DNA from: JADGHX01 sp963837755
GTDB lineage: Bacteria > Pseudomonadota > Gammaproteobacteria > Steroidobacterales > Steroidobacteraceae
Direction of reading: 5' to 3'
DNA: 64,000 bases
Assembly (NCBI GenBank): GCA_963837755.1
Contig: CAWIOP010000001.1
Span: 620,001-684,000, forward strand
The notes beneath the pieces are model-generated. The model was not told the origin of the DNA, ran no database searches, and was given only the letters and a program-made list of their open reading frames with translations. Of the stretch, positions 9,264 through 18,340 are shown piece after piece (position 1 is the stretch's first letter; each line of letters opens with the position of its first letter). The translations under genes and the position numbers were made by a program.

Positions 9264-9842
9264 ATGCGCAAAACCTGTATTGCGGCGACCGTCGCCGCGC
9301 TGGGTCTCGTTGGACCGGCGTTCGCCCAGGACGGCTTCAGCTACAGCTACCTGGAGCTCGGGTACGTCAACTCGGAAATTGACGACCTGGATATCGACGG
9401 CAACGGCATCGGCGTACGCGGGTCGTACGGGTTCACCGAGAATTTTCACGGCTTCGCCTCGTACTCCGATCAGGACTTCGACTTCGACATTGGCGTGTCC
9501 CAGCTCGAAGTGGGCGGCGGCGTGAACTGGGCTCTCACTCCCAAGCTCGATCTGGTGGGCACCGTTTCGTACCTGGACGTGAGCGCGGATGTGCCGGGCT
9601 TCGGTAGCGTCGATGACAACGGGCTCGCTCTGGGCGCCGGAGTGCGCGGCCGCCTCTCCGAGGCATTCGAGCTGCGGGGTGAGCTGAAATATGCCGAGCT
9701 CGATGAGGCCGGTAACAACACGACCCTCGGCGTGGGCGCGCGCTACTACTTCACGAGCCTGTTCGCGCTCGGCGCTGACATCGGCTTCAACGACGATGGC
9801 ACCACCTGGACGCTCGGTGCCCGGTTCGACTTCGGCAAGTAG
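9264..9842 (+). CDS. Outer-membrane beta-barrel protein (OmpA/porin-like fold)
   Basis: A 192-residue exported protein. It begins with a clean signal peptide (MRKTCIAATVAALGLVGPAFA, cut before QDG) and continues as alternating hydrophobic/polar strands such as FSYSYLELGYV, GIGVRGSYGF and TTLGVGARYYF. It ends in TWTLGARFDFGK, close to the aromatic C-terminus expected for barrel insertion. About eight strands fit the length. The start is set by GTGGAGGA five bases before the ATG. Its role is unknown; it is likely a small structural or channel barrel. Confidence 0.8.
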   Translation: MRKTCIAATVAALGLVGPAFAQDGFSYSYLELGYVNSEIDDLDIDGNGIGVRGSYGFTENFHGFASYSDQDFDFDIGVSQLEVGGGVNWALTPKLDLVGTVSYLDVSADVPGFGSVDDNGLALGAGVRGRLSEAFELRGELKYAELDEAGNNTTLGVGARYYFTSLFALGADIGFNDDGTTWTLGARFDFGK

Positions 9843-10072
9843 TCCAGGCTCGACAGCCCCTTCCTGCGTCGCAGGAATTGCGCGCAGGCGGAACGCCGAA
9901 CGGCCTTCCGCCTGCGCGCATCTGGCGCGCGAACGCTAAGCCGGTTTCCCGCAGATTGACGGCCGTTAGCCGATTGAGCCGTCCAGCCGCCGCGCCGTCG
10001 GCCCTGGCTCGATCTACGCACCCGACTCCAGCCTGGTGAGCGACAATGCACTCCGGCTGCCTGGGGAGCGGG

Positions 10073-10333
10073 ATGAAAAAACTGAAACACGAGGCCGAGT
10101 TGTTCAAGGCCGCGCTGCTCGCAGCCGTGCAATACGCGGAAACGCGCGGTGCAGTTGAGTTCGAGCCCACGGATTCGGCAAGCCAGAAACTACTGTACGT
10201 CTACAGGCTCCTGGTTCACGACAAGATGATCCAGCCGTTGCCCGAGGATCAGGTTTCCGAAGTGAGCATGCGTCACAAGCTGGCGATCTGGTACTCGAAA
10301 CAGCTGCCGAAGGATCACCCGCTGCTGACTTGA
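10073..10333 (+). CDS. DUF5062-like small protein
   Basis: An 86-residue soluble protein without a signal peptide. Its pattern, MKKLKHEAELFKAALLAAVQ at the start, a central YVYRLLVHDKMIQPLPEDQ and an end KQLPKDHPLL, matches the small DUF5062-type proteins of gammaproteobacteria as I recall them. Function is unknown. The ATG at 10073 follows GGGGAGCGGG; an upstream in-frame ATG at 10046 has no such site. It is monocistronic, between the barrel gene and cytochrome c5. Confidence 0.7.
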   Translation: MKKLKHEAELFKAALLAAVQYAETRGAVEFEPTDSASQKLLYVYRLLVHDKMIQPLPEDQVSEVSMRHKLAIWYSKQLPKDHPLLT

Positions 10334-10543
10334 TGCGCCCACGGCGCGATGTTCGAGCCGCGGCCTGCTGGTGGTCATGGCGCGCGGATTCAAGTGGATT
10401 CAGGCTACATGAGGCCGCAACGGGCGCCGGCCCGGAAGGCCACCCCGACCGGCCGCCTGGTAACAGTACCGTTACTGGGACCCCCGCCTCCCGCTATACT
10501 CCGCCGCCGATAAAGGCCCCTTCCCGGTAGCACGAGTAGCATT

Positions 10544-11062
10544 GTGAGCAAGCAGGACACCCACTTTTTCAACACGTTCAGTCTGGTTATCGGCCTTCTG
10601 GTGGCGATTGCGCTTGCGCTGTTCGCCCTGGCCCGGGTCGTTGCGAGCCAGACCCAGGAAAAGCAGATGCTGGAGGAATCCCACTTCCAGCAGAGCGTGA
10701 ACGAGCGCGTGCAGCCGTTCGCCCGTGTGGCGGTGGCCGGCCAGGACAATTCGGCCCTCAAGATCGAGTCGGTCAGCGCGGCGGGTGCCCCAGCCGGCCC
10801 GGCTCCGCCGAAGGACGGCAACGAGCTCTATGAGCAGGCCTGCAAGGCGTGCCACGGTGCGGGCATCGGCGGCGCCCCCAAGGCGGGCGATGTGGCGGCC
10901 TGGGCCCCCCGCATTTCCAAGGGTCAGGACGTGCTGTACGACCACGCCATCAAGGGCTTCACCGGCACCGCCGGCATGATGCCCGCCAAGGGCGGCCGCG
11001 TGGATGTGTCCGACGACCTGGTCAAGGAAGCCGTCGAGCACATCGTCGGCATGAGCAAGTAA
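10544..11062 (+). CDS. Membrane-anchored cytochrome c5-like protein
   Basis: A 172-residue protein with an N-terminal membrane helix (FNTFSLVIGLLVAIALALFAL), a variable linker rich in Ala, Pro and Gly, and a C-terminal heme domain with a single CKACH heme-binding site near residue 104. The distal Met is likely in GTAGMMPAKGG. Cytochromes of this type carry electrons in the periplasm, often to terminal oxidases. The start is GTG (GTGAGCAAG). No other respiratory genes are adjacent. Confidence 0.9.
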   Translation: MSKQDTHFFNTFSLVIGLLVAIALALFALARVVASQTQEKQMLEESHFQQSVNERVQPFARVAVAGQDNSALKIESVSAAGAPAGPAPPKDGNELYEQACKACHGAGIGGAPKAGDVAAWAPRISKGQDVLYDHAIKGFTGTAGMMPAKGGRVDVSDDLVKEAVEHIVGMSK

Positions 11063-11288
11063 GACCCCGCTTTCCCCCGCCGGGCGGCGTCCGCCGCTCG
11101 CGCGCTCCGGCCCTGCACCTGCGCGGGCCGCACTTCCCGACTCCTGAAACACGGCACGTCGTTCACCGGCAGCCCGCCGCAATTGGCCGGCAGACTCTGG
11201 TAAGCCTTCCGGCCGGCTCGTAACGTTCCCCGCAACGTAAGTCCGGGGCGCCCCGTGAGGGCCGCGCCCCGAATCCCTGGAGCCAGCC

Positions 11289-12002
11289 ATGCTTCCCGAG
11301 CCCACCCGGCGCGACCGAACGCGCGACCGCGGCACCTATCACTCCGTGATCATCGGCGCGCTCATCGCCACCTTTGGCCTGACCCTGCTCGCCAACAACC
11401 TGGGCTGGGCTGACATGCGCTCCGTGATGCGGCAGTTCTGGCCGTTCGCGCTGGTGGTGTTCGGCGTGGCGAGCCTCTTCAACGACCGCCCCGGCTCGCA
11501 TTTCTGGGGCCTGGTGATGATCGTCGCGGGTCTGTGGATCTATGCCGCGCAGCGCGACTGGATCCACGTGCCCTTCTGGGCGGTGTTCGGCCCGACCGTG
11601 CTCGTCCTGCTGGGCGGTACCGTCGTGTGGCGGGCGATGAGCGCGCCCCCCAAGCCCGATACGCAGCCCAGCTCCTACATCAATACCTTCGCCGTCATGT
11701 CGGGCAGCGAGCACAAGCCGGCCATGCCGTTCCAGGGCGCGAACATCGGCGCGGTCATGGGCGGCGTGAAACTCGACCTCACCGGCGCTGAGATGCAGGG
11801 CGACACCGCGACAATAGATGTATTTGCAGTCATGGGTGGAATCGAGATCTTCGCCCCCCGTGACTGGGACGTAACGAGCAAGGTAGTCGCCTTCATGGGC
11901 GCGAGCATCGACAAGCGCCGCCCCGCGCCGCAGCCCACCGCCCGCAAGACCCTCATTGTGCGGGGCTTCGTTCTGATGGGCGGCGTCGAGATCAAGGACT
12001 AG
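11289..12002 (+). CDS. LiaF-like membrane protein with cell-wall stress domain
   Basis: A 237-residue protein with about four N-terminal membrane segments (residues 20-120: a DUF5668-like region with NNLGWADM and FWPFALVVFGV) followed by a soluble beta-repeat domain. That domain shows repeated FAVMGG/GAVMGG words (NTFAVMSG, GAVMGGVKLDL, FAVMGGIEIFAP, FVLMGGVEIKD) as in the LiaF C-terminal domain. LiaF proteins restrain envelope-stress kinases. A kinase gene begins 7 bp downstream, so it is probably a modulator of the following two-component system. GGAGCC precedes the ATG. Confidence 0.85.
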   Translation: MLPEPTRRDRTRDRGTYHSVIIGALIATFGLTLLANNLGWADMRSVMRQFWPFALVVFGVASLFNDRPGSHFWGLVMIVAGLWIYAAQRDWIHVPFWAVFGPTVLVLLGGTVVWRAMSAPPKPDTQPSSYINTFAVMSGSEHKPAMPFQGANIGAVMGGVKLDLTGAEMQGDTATIDVFAVMGGIEIFAPRDWDVTSKVVAFMGASIDKRRPAPQPTARKTLIVRGFVLMGGVEIKD

Positions 12003-12009
12003 GCATCCC

Positions 12010-13089
12010 GTGACTGAGGCCCTGCACCCCATCGTCGCTCGCCGCGAGCGCCTGCTGCTGTACCTGGCGGTGTGGCTCGCGTTCGGTGCGATGCTTGCGG
12101 CGGTCGTCGCGTTCCGCGGGGACACGGCGTTCGCATGGGCGGCCGTCTATTCCATTCCGCTCGCGATCTTGCTCGGGCTGCAATCGCTCTCCTGCTGGTA
12201 CCTGGTGCAGGTGCTGCCGGCTGAGGAAACTCCCCTGCCGCGCCTCGTCGGCACCTGGGTCGGTGCAGGGTTTGTGCTGCTGGCGATCTGGGTGGCCGCC
12301 GCGCTCGGCTGGGCCTGGGTGCTGCGTATCACGGTGCCGCAGGCGCTTGATGACGAAGTGGTCAACGGGCTCGCGCCGCTACTGCTGTTTTCCGGTGCCG
12401 CGGGCCTGCTGGTCGCCGTACTTGGCCACTACATGCTCGTGGCGTTCGAGCGCTCCACGCAGGCCGAGCGCCGCGCGCTGGAGCTGCGCGTGCTCGCCCG
12501 CGAGTCCGAGCTGCGCTCGCTGCGCGGGCAGCTCGATCCCCATTTCCTTTTCAACAGCCTGAACTCCGTGGCCGCGCTCATCGGCAGTGACGCGCAGGCG
12601 GCGCGCCGCATGTGCTTCCTGATGGCCGGCTTCTTCCGCAAGAGCCTCGGGCTCGGCGGCAAGCAGTCCATCGCGCTCGCCGAGGAGCTGTCGCTGGCGG
12701 AGACTTTTCTTGCGATCGAAGAGGTTCGTTTCGGCGAACGCCTTCGCACCCGCTTCGATGTGGCGGACGATGTGCTCACGCTCGCCGTGCCGCCACTCGT
12801 GCTCCAGCCTCTCGTGGAGAACGCCGTTCATCACGGTATTGCCCATCTGGTTGAAGGCGGCGAAGTGATCGTGCGCGCCCGGCGGCGCGACGGCCTGCTC
12901 GAGCTGGCGGTGGAAAACCCATGCGACCCTGAGCGCCCGCCCTCGCGCGGCGCCGGCGTGGGCCTCAAGAACGTGCGCTCGCGCATCGAGGCGCTCTTCG
13001 GCCACCGTGCGAGCGTAGACGTTACCGCCGAGCCAACGAGCTTTCGAGTGTTGATACTGCTGCCCGCGTCACCGGCTTTGACGGGATGA
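12010..13089 (+). CDS. LytS/YehU-type sensor histidine kinase
   Basis: A 359-residue kinase with four predicted membrane helices in the first 155 residues, a short coiled linker (ERRALELRVLARESELRSL), and the LytS-type phosphoacceptor region QLDPHFLFNSLNS with the conserved His. The ATP-binding part has the N box PLVENAVHHGI and glycine box GAGVGLKNVRSR. There is no large extracellular sensor, so signals probably arrive through the membrane or the LiaF-like protein encoded 7 bp upstream. It starts with GTG. Its partner is the LytTR regulator 28 bp downstream. Confidence 0.92.
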   Translation: MTEALHPIVARRERLLLYLAVWLAFGAMLAAVVAFRGDTAFAWAAVYSIPLAILLGLQSLSCWYLVQVLPAEETPLPRLVGTWVGAGFVLLAIWVAAALGWAWVLRITVPQALDDEVVNGLAPLLLFSGAAGLLVAVLGHYMLVAFERSTQAERRALELRVLARESELRSLRGQLDPHFLFNSLNSVAALIGSDAQAARRMCFLMAGFFRKSLGLGGKQSIALAEELSLAETFLAIEEVRFGERLRTRFDVADDVLTLAVPPLVLQPLVENAVHHGIAHLVEGGEVIVRARRRDGLLELAVENPCDPERPPSRGAGVGLKNVRSRIEALFGHRASVDVTAEPTSFRVLILLPASPALTG

Positions 13090-13117
13090 CCGGCCGGACG
13101 AGGATGACAAGAGTCAC

Positions 13118-13861
13118 ATGCGCGTCCTGATCGTCGACGATGAGTCTCTCGCCCGCGCCTACCTCGCGGAGCTGCTGGCGGGCTTCGCGGGCACACAGGT
13201 CGTGGGCGAGGCGGCGAATGGCTTCGAGGCCGTCAAGCTGGCGGAAGACCTCTCTCCCGATCTCATGCTGCTCGACGTGCAGATGCCGAAGCTCTCGGGC
13301 TTCGAAGTGCTGGAATTGCTGGGCGAGCGCGCCCCGGCAGTTGTATTCATCACGGCGCACGACGAATTCGCCCTGCGCGCGTTCGAGGTGCATGCCGTGG
13401 ACTACCTGATGAAACCCGTGGAGCCCGCGCGGCTGCTCGCCGCGCTGGAGCGGGCCGCGGAGCGACTGAGAACGAACGCGCCCGCGCCGGCCGCTCATGA
13501 GCTCGCTGCGACCGCTCGTCCGCCCGGACGACCTCTCGAGCGGGTGCTCATCCGCGAAGGTGGGCGCGTCCACGTGTTGCCCGTAGAAACAATCGACTTT
13601 GTCGAAGCGCAGGACGATTATCTATGCTTCGTTTCAGGGGGTAAGCGCCAGCGCAAACAGCAGACGATGGCGGATATCGAAGCGCAGCTCGATCGCTCGC
13701 GCTTCGTTCGGATCCACCGCTCGTTCCTGCTCAATGTAGAGCGGCTCGCACGCATCGAGCCGTATGCCAAAGACAGCTGGCTCGCCGTTCTCGCGGACGG
13801 CACGACGAGACTCCCCGTATCGCGCACCGGATATTCGCGGCTCAAGGAGTTGATCGGCTGA
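13118..13861 (+). CDS. LytTR-family response regulator
   Basis: A 247-residue regulator. The receiver domain has acidic residues in LIVDDE, phospho-Asp in LMLLDVQMPK near residue 51-54, Thr in VVFITAHD and Lys in YLMKPVEP. The C-terminal LytTR DNA-binding domain contains VHVLPVETIDFVEAQDDY and RIHRSFLLNVERL. It should be phosphorylated by the upstream kinase. Its stop shares one base with the start of the efflux adaptor gene, suggesting that it regulates the transporter operon it belongs to. Confidence 0.93.
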   Translation: MRVLIVDDESLARAYLAELLAGFAGTQVVGEAANGFEAVKLAEDLSPDLMLLDVQMPKLSGFEVLELLGERAPAVVFITAHDEFALRAFEVHAVDYLMKPVEPARLLAALERAAERLRTNAPAPAAHELAATARPPGRPLERVLIREGGRVHVLPVETIDFVEAQDDYLCFVSGGKRQRKQQTMADIEAQLDRSRFVRIHRSFLLNVERLARIEPYAKDSWLAVLADGTTRLPVSRTGYSRLKELIG

Positions 13862-15149
13862 TGGACGACAAGAGCGTATTACTGAATCAGCTGCGCATCG
13901 ATCGCACCGCTGACGACGAAAGCGACGGCAGCACCCGGCGCTGGGTGCTCATCGGGTGCAGCGCTGTGCTCGTGCTGGGACTGGGGGCAGGCGCGTGGGG
14001 TTTTCTGTCGCGGCCGAGCGGCATTCCGGTAGCGGAGGCCGTTGCGCGCGAGTCCGGCGGCACGGTGAGCGGCGGTTCGTCAGCAGGTGCTTCCATGCTC
14101 GACGCGTCGGGCTATGTCGTGGCGCGCCGCTCCGCCACTGTCGCATCGAAGATCATCGGGCGCGTCGTCGAGGTGGCCATCGAAGAAGGCCAGCGCGTCG
14201 AGAAAGGCCAGGTCATCGCGCGGCTCGACGATTCGAACACCGGCGCCGCGCTGGCGCAGGCTCGTGCGCAGGTTCAGCAAGCCGAAGCGAATCTCAAGGC
14301 CGCGAAGACCGCGCTCGACGATGCATTGCCCATTTACCAGCGCAACGAACGGCAGATGTCCGCCGGCGTCATCAGCGCGCAGACGTTCGACAGCGCGAAG
14401 GCGGCTTACAACGCCGCGCAATCGGACTACGACGTTCGCGTGCGCGGCCTGGATGTGGCCCGCGCCGGGCTTGCAATGGCCGCGCGCAACCAGGACGACA
14501 CCGTCGTGCGCGCGCCGTTCTCGGGTGTGGTCACGGTGAAAGCCGCGCAGGCCGGCGAGATCGTGTCGCCGCAGTCCGCCGGCGGCGGGTTCACGCGCAC
14601 GGGCATCGGCACCATCGTCGACATGGAGTCGCTCGAAGTCGAAGTGGACGTGAGCGAGAACTTCATCAATCGCGTGCGCCCCAGGCAGCCGGCCACCATC
14701 AAGCTCAACGCGTATCCGGATTGGGAGATTCCCGCTGAAGTCATCGCGGTGATTCCAACGGCGGATCGCTCCAAGGCCACCGTGAAAGTGCGCGTGGGCT
14801 TCAAGCAAAAGGACGAGCGGGTGCTGCCGGAGATGGGCGCGCGCGTGTCGTTCCTCAGCGTGCCCGAGAAAGGCGAGCCGGGCGCGGCGCCCCTGCCCGC
14901 CCAGCAGGCCGTAATCGTGCCGAATGAAGCCGTCCAGGCAAATGGCGACACGGGCGCCGTGTTCGTCATCAATGGCAACACCGTCGAGCGGCGCGTGGTG
15001 CGCCTCGGCAGTCGCACGTCCGAAGGGCAGCTCGTGCTCTCGGGCGTTTCCCCGGGCACCCATGTCGTCGTCGGCGATCTCGATGCGCTCACCGACGGCG
15101 CCAAGGTCTACGTCGACAGCCAAGCAGCCAACCAACAAGGAGAAGGCTC

Positions 15150-15153
<4 letters not shown>
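13861..15153 (+). CDS. Periplasmic adaptor subunit of a MacAB-like efflux pump
   Basis: A 430-residue membrane-fusion protein: cytoplasmic N-terminus, one membrane helix (WVLIGCSAVLVLGLGAGAWGF), a lipoyl/hairpin region (GQRVEKGQVIARLDDSN, then a long Ala/Gln-rich coiled hairpin), a beta-barrel part (VVRAPFSGVVTVKAAQAGE) and a membrane-proximal domain. Such proteins bridge an inner-membrane pump to an outer-membrane channel. The next gene is an ABC ATPase overlapping by 4 bp (ATGA), so the partner is an ABC, MacB-like transporter. Since the ATPase is frameshifted and the permease truncated here, the pump may not work. Confidence 0.9.
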
Positions 15154-15839
<686 letters not shown>

Positions 15840-15843
<4 letters not shown>

Positions 15844-16096
15844 AATTCCTCCCCCTGCTGTGGGCGGGCCTGTGGCGCAGGCGCACCCGCACCGTGCTGA
15901 CCCTGTTGTCGGTGGTCATCGCGTTCCTGCTCTTCGGGTTGCTGCAGGGGGTGAATTCCTGGCTGTCGAACGCCATTGCAGAGTCACGTGTGAACCGGCT
16001 CTACACGGTGAGCCGCATCAGCTTCATTGAGCCGATGCCCGAGGCGTATGGCTACCGCGTTACGCGCGGTGTAGGCGCGGCCGACGACTTCCTGTG
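15840..16096 (+). pseudogene. ABC transporter permease (MacB/FtsX type), N-terminal fragment only
   Basis: The reading frame starts as a typical FtsX/MacB-type permease (MKFLPLLWAGLWRRRTRTVL, first membrane helix LLSVVIAFLLFGLLQ, then RLYTVSRISFIEPMPEAYG). After roughly 80 residues the similarity ends at the stop codon of the opposing comM gene. The frame then continues through antisense comM and is meaningless. Such permeases have about 380-400 residues with three more C-terminal helices, so most of the gene is gone. Together with the frameshifted ATPase this shows a decayed efflux locus, or an assembly join close to 16090. Confidence 0.8.
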
Positions 16097-17632
16097 TCAA
16101 TCGAATGCGCGCCGAAGTTGCAGCGCTTCGGCTATATCCTGCGCGCGAATCGGTTCGCTCGATTCGAGGTCGGCGATCGTGCGCGCGACACGCAGTGTGT
16201 GATGGTACGAGCGCGCTGAGAGCCCAAGGCGGGCCTGGCTTTGCCAGAAGAGCCGCTCGCCGGCGGCGTCCAGCTGGCAGAACGTGCCGATCTCCTGGAT
16301 GGAAAGCCGCGAGTTCAGTTTGCCCGCGCGGGCCAGCTGGAGGCTTCGCGCGATACTCACCTTCTGCGCAACCCGCGCGGATGACTCACCCGAGGGCACC
16401 TCCACCGTAAGCTCGTGAGGTGAAAGCGCCGGCACGTCGACGCGCAGGTCTATGCGATCGAGCAGCGGGCCCGACACCCTGGCGCGATATTGAGCGATCT
16501 TGCCGGGCGTGCATTCGCACCGCCCGCCCGGGTCGCCGCGATACCCGCATGGGCAGGGGTTCATCGCCGCGACGAGTTGAAACTCGGCTGGGTACTCCGC
16601 CTGCATCGCCACTCTGGACACCGCGACAACACCCGTCTCTAGCGGCTCGCGCAGCGCTTCGAGCGCGCGCCGATCGAACTCCGGCAGCTCATCGAGGAAC
16701 AGCACGCCGCGATGCGCGAGGCTGATTTCGCCCGGCCACGCACGGGAACCTCCGCCCACCAGCGCGTTTACGGATGCCGTGTGATGCGGAGAGCGGAACG
16801 GACGGCGCCCGAAGTTTCGCTGCTCGAACCCGGCGCTGCTCGTCGATGCGAGTGCGGCCACTTCGAGAGCTTCAGCGTCGTTCAGCGCCGGAAGCAGATC
16901 GGGCAGCCGTTGCGCAAGCATGCTCTTGCCGGAGCCCGGGGGGCCGATCATCAGCAGGCTGTGATTTCCGGCCGCGGCTACCGCGAGCGCGCGTTTGGCC
17001 TGCAGCTGCCCGCGTATATCGAGCAGATCGCGCGTGGTGGGCGGCTCCCAATCGTTGGGGCCACCCGGAGCATGTTGTTCATGCACTCGTTCATGCACTG
17101 GCAGCACCTCGGTGCGCTGAAGGTGCCTGCAGACTTCGGTGAGGTGAGCGGCCGGGCGCACTCGGCTGCGCGCGGCAATGCACGCCTCCTCCGCGTCGAC
17201 GCCGGGCACGATCATTTCGTGCCCGGCCTGAGCGGCGTGTAAGGATGCGAGCAGCATGCCCGTCGCTGCCTTCAGCTCGCCGCTCAGCGCAAGCTCACCG
17301 TAGAACTCGCATGCGTTCAGAGCCGAGGAATCTTCCGGAACCTTGACCTGGCCCGACGCGATGACAATGCCCAGCGCGATCGGCAGATCGAACCGCCCGC
17401 CTTCCTTCGGCACGTCCGCCGGAGCGAGATTCACCGTAATGCGCCCCGCTGGAAACTTGAAGTTCGAGTTCACGAGCGCCGAGCGCACGCGCTCCTTGCT
17501 CTCCTTCACCGCCGTCGCCGCCAGCCCGACAATTGAGAAAGTGGGCAGCCCGCTGCCGAGGTGCACTTCCACATGCACCAGCGGCGCATGCATTCCCACC
17601 TGCGCGCGACTCATGACCCTCGCAAAGTCCAT
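16097..17632 (-). CDS. comM: ComM/YifB-family AAA+ ATPase (Mg-chelatase-like)
   Basis: A 511-residue protein of normal length for the family. The N-terminal domain (VHVEVHLGSGLPTFSIVGLA) is the ComM-type fold, followed by an AAA+ core with Walker A GPPGSGKSM near residue 222 and Walker B VLFLDELPEF. A cysteine cluster (NPCPCGYRGDP...CEC) is usual in this group. The C-terminal Mg-chelatase-like part contains SARSYHHTLRVARTIADLE. In competent bacteria ComM is a helicase that promotes branch migration during integration of incoming DNA. The stop codon touches the truncated permease gene on the other strand. Confidence 0.95.
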   Translation of the reverse strand: MDFARVMSRAQVGMHAPLVHVEVHLGSGLPTFSIVGLAATAVKESKERVRSALVNSNFKFPAGRITVNLAPADVPKEGGRFDLPIALGIVIASGQVKVPEDSSALNACEFYGELALSGELKAATGMLLASLHAAQAGHEMIVPGVDAEEACIAARSRVRPAAHLTEVCRHLQRTEVLPVHERVHEQHAPGGPNDWEPPTTRDLLDIRGQLQAKRALAVAAAGNHSLLMIGPPGSGKSMLAQRLPDLLPALNDAEALEVAALASTSSAGFEQRNFGRRPFRSPHHTASVNALVGGGSRAWPGEISLAHRGVLFLDELPEFDRRALEALREPLETGVVAVSRVAMQAEYPAEFQLVAAMNPCPCGYRGDPGGRCECTPGKIAQYRARVSGPLLDRIDLRVDVPALSPHELTVEVPSGESSARVAQKVSIARSLQLARAGKLNSRLSIQEIGTFCQLDAAGERLFWQSQARLGLSARSYHHTLRVARTIADLESSEPIRAQDIAEALQLRRAFD

Positions 17633-17809
17633 AGCCCTTCCCCCTGGCCCCGCATCGCTGCGCGGGCCGTGGCTTGAAAGGGCGCGAGACTAAAGACGCG
17701 ACGAACGGATGGCTGCCGCCATTCGTGGTGCGAACGAGTAGTAATGCGGCTCGTTACATGCCGCACTTCGTTCGAACGCTGTCGCGCTCCCTCGCGACAT
17801 GCGGCGCGG

Positions 17810-18085
17810 CTAACTCCCCGTCGACTCCGCACCCGCCGCGCGCTCGGCGGCCTGCGCTTCGAGCGCTTGCACCTTCAGCTCCAGCGCCTCGAGTTTGCTG
17901 CGGGTGCGTTCGAGCACCTTCACCTGCGCGTCGAATTCGTCGCGGGTCACGAGGTCGAGCTTGCCGAGGCTGCCGCGCAGCACCGCACGGAAGTTGGCTT
18001 CGAGGTCGTGTTGCATGCTGCGGAACGCAGGCGGGACGCTCTCGAGCAGGCGCCGTGCGATCTCATCGATGCGGAAATGCTCCAT
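17810..18085 (-). CDS. ubiK: Ubiquinone biosynthesis accessory factor UbiK
   Basis: A 91-residue protein with the BMFP layout: an N-terminal amphipathic region (IDEIARRLLESVPPAF), the word DLEANFRAVLRGSLGKLDLVTRDEFDAQ broken across residues 27-54, and a C-terminal coiled coil (VLERTRSKLEALELKVQALEAQ) that trimerises. UbiK works with UbiJ in aerobic ubiquinone synthesis; ubiJ lies at 54.2 kb in this window. As in many gammaproteobacteria it sits between comM and the ammonium transporter region. Confidence 0.93.
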   Translation of the reverse strand: MEHFRIDEIARRLLESVPPAFRSMQHDLEANFRAVLRGSLGKLDLVTRDEFDAQVKVLERTRSKLEALELKVQALEAQAAERAAGAESTGS

Positions 18086-18209
18086 GACGCTTCACCTTTG
18101 CGATTCGTTTGCCCCGATTTTGCGCAGACGCACCGGGGCCAGCTCCAAAACAGTGCACCGGAACGCTGCCGCCGCACGCAAGCCATGGAAAGTTCTGCGG
18201 AATTTGCCA

Positions 18210-18225
18210 TGGCACAGAAGGTGCA
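18210..18225 (+). promoter_or_regulatory. Candidate sigma-54 promoter of amtB
   Basis: The sequence TGGCACAGAAGGTGCA has GG and GC exactly ten bases apart and matches most of the TGGCAC-N5-TTGC consensus. It lies about 115 bp upstream of the amtB start and reads toward it. Nitrogen-controlled sigma-54 transcription is well established for amtB genes. No convincing pair of NtrC sites was found. Confidence 0.55.
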
Positions 18226-18340
18226 CTCTGCCTGCGCGCTTCACAAGCATACGCACGCATGGTGCGCGCGTCTGCCGGTGTCCGCGGCGCAATCGCTCGA
18301 ATAAGCAGATTACGAATCGAACAGCCCTCCGGGAGAGACC

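Noticed and set aside
11536..12365. Short hydrophobic frames within the LiaF-like and kinase genes as small membrane proteins
   Set aside because: They lie in alternative frames of strongly supported genes and have no ribosome sites.
14080..15138. A 352-codon open frame antisense to the efflux adaptor
   Set aside because: Antisense shadow; the adaptor on the plus strand has clear lipoyl and barrel motifs.
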